Source: Bacteriovoracaceae bacterium (GTDB lineage Bacteria > Bdellovibrionota > Bacteriovoracia > Bacteriovoracales > Bacteriovoracaceae). From it: a stretch of 5,088 bases of DNA. Location of the stretch: contig CANEVK010000220.1 in NCBI GenBank assembly GCA_947442115.1, positions 1 through 5,088 on the forward strand, given 5' to 3'. Made by a program: the position numbers and the translations under genes. The notes below the pieces were generated by a model that saw only the letters and a list, made by a program, of their open reading frames with translations, made no database searches and was not told the DNA's origin. Below, piece by piece: positions 1-4,487 of the stretch (the first letter of the stretch is position 1; every line of letters starts with the position of its first letter).

Positions 1-1104
1 AAAATGAAGACCAAACTTTTTGAGAGTTTCACCGAAAGTGTTGTTTTGAAGATCAGAACTAAGTGTTTGGGATTGCTTTTTATTTAGCTCACCTAATTCG
101 TTCCTTAAATCATTACTAACAAGCATGTTTAATAAACGAACAAGATTCTCTTGATTGATTTCTGATAAAATAAAATCTCGAGATTTACCTGTTAATATTT
201 CACTTGCTCCTACATATTTTGTTGTGATGACAGGAAGCCCACAGAACATGGCCTCCAGAACAGATCTTCCAAATTCTTCTATATGTGCAGGAAGGACAAA
301 AACATCTAAGAGATAATAGTAATTCTTAACATCAATAATTGGTGGAGCATAAACGACAGGAAGATCCTTTGCTAAATCCTTATATTGCTGATCAATATTC
401 CCACCAGCAATAAAAAGCTTTGCCTGGGGATTGGTGGAAGAGAATTCACGAAATGAATTGATTAAGAGCTCTAGATTTCTTTTCTTGAAATTGCCAGATG
501 TCACAAGCCCAATGACAAAATCGTCATCTTTAAATCCAAACTTGTCCCTCCATACCTTCTTTACCTCGGAGGAATTCGAGACGCTAAACTTAGAAAGATT
601 GACCTCTGGATAAATAACCTCGAGTCGAGAGGAATCAAGTTTAAATCTCTGAACAAGATCATTTTTCATCATCTGAGAATTACAAATCAAAAGTTTAAAT
701 GATCCTCTCGTTAAAATCTCAGAGTGGATTTTTCCCACTTCGTGATCCATGGGCAAGGATTTACCCTCAATGAGTTCATGGGCCAAGTGAACACAGTTAT
801 GAATGAAAAGGATATCTTGATGAAGTATATCTCCATGTCCAATCACAAGATCAGGTCTGTTTTTTTTGATCCAAGCATCGACTCTCTTTGAATAGAAAAG
901 ACGTCGAAAATAACCAGAAATGGGCCATCGAAAAGTTTTAACAGGAATACCTCCAAACTCTTCAACCATGGGTTTGTTTATCGTTTCTGCAATTGCAAAA
1001 GATTCATGACCAAAACTTTTAAAGAATTGGCACTCTTGAAGTACTTTTTTTGGTACACCCGATGTGGTATCTCTGAGATCTTTGCGAGAAATAAGAACTT
1101 TCAT
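1..1104 (-). CDS. Glycosyltransferase family 4 (GT-B fold, WaaG/RfaG-like), C-terminus cut by window edge
   Basis: I translated the minus strand from the ATG at 1104; it stays open for 368 codons to base 1, so the stop lies outside. The protein begins MKVLISRKDL, then has the acceptor-domain glycine segment SGVPKKVLQECQFFKSFGHE (about residues 16-35), as in GT4 enzymes. The donor domain has a GNFKKRN basic loop (204-210), expected to hold the donor phosphates, and the EX7E motif, E276 to E284 in EEFGRSVLEAM, followed by CGLPVI. GT4 enzymes transfer sugar from a nucleotide-sugar to a lipid or glycan acceptor at the cytoplasmic membrane face; layout recalls LPS-core WaaG, but donor and acceptor are unknown. 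GT4 proteins are usually 350-400 residues, so only a few are probably missing. An in-frame GTG at 1113 is an alternative start. It lies 16 bp (7 bp from the GTG) after the antitoxin gene on the same strand, probably one transcript. Sampled stretches average about one-third GC, lower than rhlE. Confidence 0.9.
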   Translation of the reverse strand, partial: MKVLISRKDLRDTTSGVPKKVLQECQFFKSFGHESFAIAETINKPMVEEFGGIPVKTFRWPISGYFRRLFYSKRVDAWIKKNRPDLVIGHGDILHQDILFIHNCVHLAHELIEGKSLPMDHEVGKIHSEILTRGSFKLLICNSQMMKNDLVQRFKLDSSRLEVIYPEVNLSKFSVSNSSEVKKVWRDKFGFKDDDFVIGLVTSGNFKKRNLELLINSFREFSSTNPQAKLFIAGGNIDQQYKDLAKDLPVVYAPPIIDVKNYYYLLDVFVLPAHIEEFGRSVLEAMFCGLPVITTKYVGASEILTGKSRDFILSEINQENLVRLLNMLVSNDLRNELGELNKKQSQTLSSDLQNNTFGETLKKFGLHF

Positions 1105-1120
1105 AATTGCCACTTTAGCA

Positions 1121-1432
1121 CTAACTCACCCTCGGCTCAACTGTAAGCCGCAGGCCCAGAGCATTTATAATTTTAAAAAAAGTATCAATCCGCGGAAAAG
1201 TCTGGCCAGAAAGTGCACGATAAAGATTTTCTCGGTTAAGTTCTGCATCCAGGGCCAGCTGAGATATGCCTCGGACCTCGGCGACCTGCCTGATAACAGT
1301 CATAATCACATTTGGCATGTCATAGCTTTCTTCGAAAGCTGTTTTGATTAAACCGAGCTGCATTTCCTCGTCATTTTGAAGGAAATCTTTGATGACGAGA
1401 TCCAATGGTTTTCCATTTTTTATTTTTTTCAT
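1121..1432 (-). CDS. Solitary addiction-module antitoxin-like HTH protein (HigA-like/TIGR02684 type)
   Basis: This 103-residue protein has the layout of the 'probable addiction module antidote' family: a short N-terminal region (DLVIKDFLQNDEEMQLGLIK), a helix VIMTVIRQVAEVRG (about 42-55), a Cro/C1-type helix-turn-helix SQLALDAELNRENLYRALSG (57-76), and the closing FKIINALGLRLTVEP (86-100). Family members bind and neutralise a RelE-fold toxin and repress their own operon. The partner toxin normally lies directly upstream in the same operon. Here the upstream side is a 185-bp divergent promoter region leading to rhlE, and the downstream side is a glycosyltransferase, so no toxin is present. The start is set by the ATG at 1432 with GGAG eight bases upstream. 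Early codons are A-rich, giving MKKIKNGK. A perfect palindrome in its promoter suggests autorepression. It may be a decayed module or a regulator kept for another purpose. The family call is from memory of the motif pattern. Confidence 0.85.
   Translation of the reverse strand: MKKIKNGKPLDLVIKDFLQNDEEMQLGLIKTAFEESYDMPNVIMTVIRQVAEVRGISQLALDAELNRENLYRALSGQTFPRIDTFFKIINALGLRLTVEPRVS
1126..1133 (-). promoter_or_regulatory. Possible ribosome binding site for the glycosyltransferase, inside the antitoxin 3' end
   Basis: The minus strand reads GAGGGTGA here, a good match to the anti-Shine-Dalgarno, within the last antitoxin codons. It is 12 nt before the in-frame GTG at 1113 and 21 nt before the ATG at 1104; no better site lies closer. 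This favours the GTG start or coupled re-initiation after the antitoxin stop. Either reading is inference. Confidence 0.35.
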
Positions 1433-1440
1433 TTATTTGT

Positions 1441-1444
1441 CTCC
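1441..1444 (-). promoter_or_regulatory. Ribosome binding site of the antitoxin-like gene
   Basis: GGAG on the minus strand lies eight bases before the ATG at 1432. The predicted transcript start is near 1452, so the leader would be only about 20 nt and this site is its main element. Confidence 0.7.
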
Positions 1445-1458
1445 AAAATCTATCCCTT

Positions 1459-1486
1459 AATGTAGCTAATTAGCTACAGCCGTCAA
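1459..1486 (-). promoter_or_regulatory. Sigma-70-type promoter of the antitoxin-glycosyltransferase operon
   Basis: On the minus strand, TTGACG (1486-1481, 5 of 6 to the -35 consensus) and TACATT (1464-1459, 4 of 6 to the -10 consensus) are separated by 16 bp. The predicted start is near 1452. The spacer and part of the -10 are filled by the palindrome at 1461-1478, so a protein bound there would block RNA polymerase. This is a sequence match only. Confidence 0.6.
1461..1478. promoter_or_regulatory. 18-bp perfect palindrome, probable operator of the antitoxin-like regulator
   Basis: TGTAGCTAATTAGCTACA is identical to its reverse complement over all 18 bases. It lies between the -35 and -10 boxes of the leftward promoter, 29 bp from the antitoxin start codon. 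Antitoxins with a Cro/C1 helix-turn-helix commonly bind as dimers to such palindromes in their own promoters, so autoregulation is the simplest reading. It is about 40 bp from the -35 of the rightward rhlE promoter, so an effect on rhlE is possible but weaker. Confidence 0.75.
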
Positions 1487-1517
1487 TCCCGATGGGGCGA
1501 CACTTACACTGATAGAT

Positions 1518-1545
1518 TTGAGAATTCTTCTGAAAATTATCTAAT
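1518..1545 (+). promoter_or_regulatory. Predicted promoter of rhlE
   Basis: TTGAGA (1518-1523, 5 of 6) and TCTAAT (1540-1545, 5 of 6) are separated by 16 bp. Transcription would start near 1552, giving a leader of about 66 nt before the ATG at 1618. A start there would exclude the TTG codon at 1549 as the rhlE start. The promoter is divergent from that of the antitoxin-like gene. Confidence 0.5.
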
Positions 1546-1566
1546 CCCTTGATTTTTCAGAAAATT
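1528..1566 (+). repeat. Paired TTCnGAAAATT elements around the rhlE -10 box
   Basis: TTCTGAAAATT (1528-1538) and TTCAGAAAATT (1556-1566) match at 10 of 11 bases with starts 28 bp apart. Read differently, CTGAAAA (1530-1536) and TTTTCAG (1554-1560) form a 7-bp inverted repeat centred on 1545, the end of the -10 box. Such a pair could bind a regulator or form a weak hairpin at the 5' end of the message. In AT-rich intergenic DNA chance is also possible. Confidence 0.35.
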
Positions 1567-1600
1567 GAATTGAGTTTCCATTTGACGAACAAGCTTAAAA

Positions 1601-1606
1601 GAAGGA
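1601..1606 (+). promoter_or_regulatory. Ribosome binding site that decides the rhlE start
   Basis: GAAGGA ends 11 bases before the ATG at 1618, slightly long but usable. It is only two bases from the in-frame GTG at 1609, too close for that codon. No comparable site precedes the TTG at 1549. This, with alignment of the N-terminus to RhlE, favours 1618. Confidence 0.6.
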
Positions 1607-1617
1607 TTGTGCAGCCT

Positions 1618-2898
1618 ATGTTGAAATTTAATGATCTCAGGCTCAAGCCGCAGATTCTGACTAATCTTGAAAAAGTCGGTTACTCTACTCCCACTCCTAT
1701 TCAGGGCGAATCCATTCCTTCCTTAATCGAAGGAAAAGATCTCCTCGGCATTGCTCAAACAGGAACGGGAAAAACCGCGGCGTTTACACTCCCTATGCTG
1801 GAGCGGCTTTCTCCAAGAGATTTTTCTCTCACCCCGGGACAACCTCGCGCTCTCATTCTTGCTCCAACAAGAGAACTCGCCTCTCAAATTAAAGAAAGCC
1901 TCGATAAATATGGCGAGGGCCTAAAATTAAAATATGCTGTGATTTTCGGTGGCGTCGGACAAGCAAGCCAAGTCAGCGCTCTTCGAAGTGGCCTAGACAT
2001 TCTTGTCGCCACTCCTGGACGCCTTTTGGATCTCATGAATCAAGGTCACTGCAAACTCTCCGCTGTTGAGATTTTTGTCTTAGATGAAGCGGACCGGATG
2101 CTCGACATGGGATTTATTCATGACATCAAAAAGGTGATCGCTGTCCTCCCTGAAAAAAAACAAACGCTCCTCTTTTCAGCAACCATGCCAAAAGAAGTTG
2201 TTTCCATTGCGAATAGAATTTTAAAAAATCCTATTCGCGTTGAAGTGACTCCTCCTTCAACGACGGTTGAAAGAATCAATCAAAAAATTATTTTTTGCCA
2301 AAAAGCTCATAAGTATCAACTGCTCCGAAAACTTCTCCAAGAAGAGAATGTTGAGCTCACTCTAGTCTTCACTCGAACCAAGCATGGGGCGAATAAAATT
2401 GTTGATTACCTCAACGCTCACCAGATAAAGTGTGCCGCCATTCATGGCAATAAATCTCAAAATGCGAGAGAAGCGGCCCTCGAAAATTTCAAATCAGGTA
2501 CGATCAAAGTTCTCGTCGCCACAGATATCGCGGCCCGCGGAATTGATGTTCAAGGTGTTTCACACGTCATGAATTTTGACTTGCCCGTAGATGCTGAAAG
2601 CTATGTTCACCGTATTGGACGAACCGCTCGCGCCGGTAAAGACGGTGACGCTATCTCTTTTTGTGATGAAACAGAACGAGATGCTCTGGCCCGCATTCAA
2701 AAACTTATTAATCTGAAACTTCCCACAGACACATTTGTGGGAGTGGCAGAAAAATCAGTCAAGGACACAAGACCGGAAAGGCCCTACCGAGATCCTCGCG
2801 CCAAACCGAAAGCGAAACCTCAAGGTTCTTCAGCACCTCAGGCCCCAAAAAAAGAAGAAAAAAATAAAGTTGGATTTAAATTCAGGAATAGAAAATGA
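1618..2898 (+). CDS. rhlE: DEAD-box ATP-dependent RNA helicase RhlE
   Basis: A complete 426-residue cytoplasmic helicase that unwinds short RNA duplexes using ATP, with roles in ribosome assembly and RNA decay in the family. All core motifs are visible: the Q motif (F4, then GYSTPTPIQ 21-29), motif I AQTGTGKT (46-53), PTRELA (83-88), TPGRL (132-136), DEAD (156-159), SAT (187-189), ATDIAARGID (301-310) and HRIGRTARAG (331-340). The stretches FTRTKHGAN and AAIHGNKSQ, and MLDMGFIHDI after DEAD, are RhlE-like rather than DbpA- or SrmB-like. The C-terminal tail, from about 375, is basic and low in complexity (KPKAKPQG, KKEEKNK, FKFRNRK), typical of an RNA-binding extension. Length is close to the usual 420-460. 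The open frame extends to a TTG at 1549, but the residues it adds do not resemble RhlE; ATG 1618 starts MLKFNDLRLKP as the family does. Its stop overlaps the next gene's start. Confidence 0.95.
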   Translation: MLKFNDLRLKPQILTNLEKVGYSTPTPIQGESIPSLIEGKDLLGIAQTGTGKTAAFTLPMLERLSPRDFSLTPGQPRALILAPTRELASQIKESLDKYGEGLKLKYAVIFGGVGQASQVSALRSGLDILVATPGRLLDLMNQGHCKLSAVEIFVLDEADRMLDMGFIHDIKKVIAVLPEKKQTLLFSATMPKEVVSIANRILKNPIRVEVTPPSTTVERINQKIIFCQKAHKYQLLRKLLQEENVELTLVFTRTKHGANKIVDYLNAHQIKCAAIHGNKSQNAREAALENFKSGTIKVLVATDIAARGIDVQGVSHVMNFDLPVDAESYVHRIGRTARAGKDGDAISFCDETERDALARIQKLINLKLPTDTFVGVAEKSVKDTRPERPYRDPRAKPKAKPQGSSAPQAPKKEEKNKVGFKFRNRK

Positions 2899-3095
2899 AA
2901 GACTATAAAGATCTTGGCCCACTCAGTGATAAAAAACTTAGAACACTTAGAAATAACCTTAATAACCGTTTAGTGGCCTTTAAAGCGCCGTCTCAAAAGA
3001 ATCTTCCTCCAAGTCACATGCTCCATGGACTTGATGAAGCTCAATGCAAAGTTTTACTCGAAAGAGTCCTTAAAGAATTAAAGACCCGATTCTAA
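2895..3095 (+). CDS. Small basic protein of unknown function, coupled to rhlE
   Basis: I do not recognise this 66-residue protein. Its ATG overlaps the rhlE TGA as ATGA, and AGGA lies seven bases upstream (2884-2887), so translational coupling to the helicase is likely. The protein is rich in Lys and Arg (nine K and five R against seven acidic residues), with no signal peptide or membrane segment. It has two probable helices: SDKKLRTLRNNLNNRL (11-26) and DEAQCKVLLERVLKEL (47-62), joined by a Pro/Ser-containing link APSQKNLPPSHMLHG (31-45). A charged helical protein next to a helicase could bind RNA or the helicase, but that is only inference from position. The stop codon overlaps that of the convergent gene and lies in a hairpin. 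Overlap, ribosome site and helix-like composition support a real gene rather than a chance frame. Confidence 0.75.
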   Translation: MKDYKDLGPLSDKKLRTLRNNLNNRLVAFKAPSQKNLPPSHMLHGLDEAQCKVLLERVLKELKTRF

Positions 3096-3120
3096 CCTCG
3101 AGTCAGGTCTTCAAATTTTT
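3078..3120 (+). terminator. Probable intrinsic terminator of the rhlE operon, spanning both convergent stop codons
   Basis: AAGACC (3081-3086) pairs with GGTCTT (3106-3111). Inside it GATTC (3088-3092) pairs with GAGTC (3100-3104) with one G-U pair, leaving a 7-nt loop and one C-A mismatch. TT (3078-3079) can also pair with AA (3113-3114) at the base, followed directly by ATTTTT (3115-3120). The wobble pair becomes a mismatch in the minus transcript, and the tract on that side is poorer in U, so it should act mainly on rightward transcripts. It lies within coding sequence of both genes. Energy was not computed. Confidence 0.45.
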
Positions 3121-3790
3121 CTAGCCTATGCATGGAAACAGTCTGAGTAATCTTGACCCAATTTTTTGAACTCTGGGCGATGAGATAATTTTTCCAAAAG
3201 CTTTCTCCAGACTCTCCTTGAAAACCTATAAGGCCCCAGGCGAGTCCTGATTCTGCATTGGCCAATTTTTCAGCGATATAAATATCCTCACCCTCTCGCT
3301 TCACTCCACCCCAGAGCGATAAATTCTCCACCGAGAAAACACCGAAAGAAACTTGATACGTATCAAGATCGGAAAAAATCTCGCTCATCACATGTTCAGG
3401 AGAAAATTCCGTGTCCGGTAAAAGAAGAAGATTTTTCTTGCCCCAATAATCACGACTGGCCCAAATGGTTTGCACCCATTCAGGGGTCTTTTTAATTTGA
3501 ATATGAGGGACCTCACGCTCCATCAACCAATCATTAAGAACCTTTTTATCATCTCGAGAAATAACAAGGGCGGAAGCACCGGCGCGATCCACTCGCTCAA
3601 GGGCCTTTTCCATAAAACTCATAGAATAATAAGGATGCTGAAGAAGTTCCTTTGCGGCCGGAGAACCGACTCGGGTACCAAGTCCCGCCGCGGGGATGAT
3701 CACTCTTGATGCTGTAAGCTTGCTTAAAAAAGCTTCCTGAACTATTCTGCCCTCATGAATTTTGCCGTTGCCGTTTTGACTTATAACCAT
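3092..3790 (-). CDS. Nucleotidyltransferase-fold protein (sugar-nucleotide pyrophosphorylase-like)
   Basis: The protein has the nucleotidyltransferase signature VIIPAAGLGTR (30-40) followed by PAAKELL (44-50), the NTP-binding loop and lysine of enzymes such as GalU and RmlA, which join a sugar phosphate to a nucleotide. LLLLPDTEF (121-129) is the likely strand and metal-binding aspartate (D126). The family normally starts its signature within a few residues of the N-terminus. Here 29 residues precede it if the ATG at 3790 is used, a start supported by GGTGA seven bases upstream. The only later plausible start is GTG at 3703, which has no ribosome site and would give 203 residues. At 203-232 residues it is shorter than GalU or RmlA (about 290), so it may act on a smaller substrate or be a divergent member. 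It is divergent from, and partly overlapping, a glycosyltransferase, suggesting supply of an activated sugar. Substrate is unknown. Confidence 0.8.
   Translation of the reverse strand: MVISQNGNGKIHEGRIVQEAFLSKLTASRVIIPAAGLGTRVGSPAAKELLQHPYYSMSFMEKALERVDRAGASALVISRDDKKVLNDWLMEREVPHIQIKKTPEWVQTIWASRDYWGKKNLLLLPDTEFSPEHVMSEIFSDLDTYQVSFGVFSVENLSLWGGVKREGEDIYIAEKLANAESGLAWGLIGFQGESGESFWKNYLIAQSSKNWVKITQTVSMHRLEKFEDLTRG
3720..3748 (+). promoter_or_regulatory. Weak candidate promoter giving a leaderless glycosyltransferase mRNA
   Basis: TTGCTT (3720-3725, 3 of 6) and TATTCT (3743-3748, 4 of 6) are 17 bp apart. Transcription would begin about seven bases later, at or next to the ATG at 3755. No Shine-Dalgarno is visible before that ATG, which fits a leaderless message, but the boxes are weak. 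It lies inside the 5' part of the opposite-strand nucleotidyltransferase gene. Confidence 0.25.
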
Positions 3791-4456
3791 CCGAATATCA
3801 CCATTGAGTGTTTAAAATCTGTGGTAGAAATTATTCCCCGTGAACTCATTTATGTTATTCACAATGGCAGTTTAGCAGAGCATAGAGAGAAAGTTCAATC
3901 AGAGTTTCCCCAGCTTCAGCATGTGGTCATGCCGGAAAATAAAGGCTTCACCGGTGGTTGCAATGAAGCCATGAAGATTGTTTTAGAAAAATTTGACTGG
4001 CTTTATTTTCTCACCAACGACATTACTCTGCTGAGTTTAGGCCCATTACCAGATCTTCCTGGTCTCTATGCTCCCCTTATTTGGCGCAGGAAAAAAGATG
4101 TAGTGGACTCCATGGGTGCAGCTTTTATTCCTCAGGAATCAAAACTTTATCATTTAAAATCCAAAGAAGAGTTTTCTAATCTTCCATCAGGTCATTTTCC
4201 TTATGTGCCAGGCACGGCGTTTCTCATTCATCGAGATATTTTTCAAAAAACTGGAACTCTTGATGAGTCTCTCCATACCTACTGGGAAGACGTGGATTAT
4301 TCTCAGCGGGTAAGGCTTCTTGGCCTCAAGATGGATCTGCAATTAAATTTTGAACTTATCCACAAAGTGGGTAAAACCTGTCACAAAGATCCCTTCTATA
4401 CCAATCATCTTTTTAAACGAAATCGAGAAATTATCTCAAATAAGTACCGCCTATAG
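3755..4456 (+). CDS. Glycosyltransferase family 2, WbbL/rhamnosyltransferase-like
   Basis: A 233-residue GT-A fold enzyme expected to transfer a sugar from a nucleotide donor to a growing surface glycan at the inner membrane face. The start MNFAVAVLTYNHPNITIECL is canonical, so ATG 3755 is firm. ENKGFTGGCNEAM (61-73) matches the NxGFxGGxN nucleotide-binding loop of COG1216-type enzymes, and LTND (86-89) is in the position of the metal-binding DxD-type motif. VPGTAFLIHRDIF (151-163) and EDVDYSQR (178-185) are the later family motifs, with E178, D179 and D181 near the catalytic base position. The usual Asp in the 'DNGS' motif is His here (IHNGS, 35-39), a departure that may affect uracil binding. 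It is shorter than the usual 280-300, mainly at the C-terminus, which ends shortly after HKVGKTC. Donor and acceptor are unknown. The next gene follows after 31 bp on the same strand. Confidence 0.88.
   Translation: MNFAVAVLTYNHPNITIECLKSVVEIIPRELIYVIHNGSLAEHREKVQSEFPQLQHVVMPENKGFTGGCNEAMKIVLEKFDWLYFLTNDITLLSLGPLPDLPGLYAPLIWRRKKDVVDSMGAAFIPQESKLYHLKSKEEFSNLPSGHFPYVPGTAFLIHRDIFQKTGTLDESLHTYWEDVDYSQRVRLLGLKMDLQLNFELIHKVGKTCHKDPFYTNHLFKRNREIISNKYRL
3798..3802 (-). promoter_or_regulatory. Ribosome binding site supporting the upstream start of the nucleotidyltransferase
   Basis: GGTGA on the minus strand is seven bases before the ATG at 3790. It lies within the divergent glycosyltransferase coding region (from 3755), so using it means the two genes' 5' ends overlap. 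It favours the long 232-residue form of the protein. Confidence 0.4.
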
Positions 4457-4487
4457 TCAGGTTCAAAGATTTAACGTAAAATGAGTT

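Noticed and set aside
431..613. Plus-strand open frame of 60 codons
   Set aside because: It lies wholly opposite the glycosyltransferase gene, which has clear family motifs; the frame's translation resembles nothing.
860..867. Run of eight T (A on the coding strand) inside the glycosyltransferase, as a phase-variation tract
   Set aside because: Eight is short for slippage switching, and runs of similar length also occur in rhlE (for example 2153-2160), so it reflects Lys-rich AT coding.
1064..1351. Plus-strand open frame of 95 codons
   Set aside because: It is antisense to the antitoxin-like gene and the glycosyltransferase start. I considered it as a missing toxin, but it has no RelE-fold features.
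1582..1587. TTGACG as a -35 box for rhlE
   Set aside because: No acceptable -10 box occurs 16-18 bp downstream, where the ribosome site lies.
1549..1617. N-terminal extension of rhlE from a TTG codon
   Set aside because: It has no ribosome site, does not resemble RhlE, and lies at or before the predicted transcript start.
3470..3709. Plus-strand open frame of 79 codons
   Set aside because: It is a shadow of the nucleotidyltransferase gene with no family resemblance.
3716..3735. Inverted repeat of two AAGCTT copies with an 8-nt gap
   Set aside because: Each copy is itself a palindrome, the stem is short, and it falls in coding sequence; no T tract or regulator context supports it.
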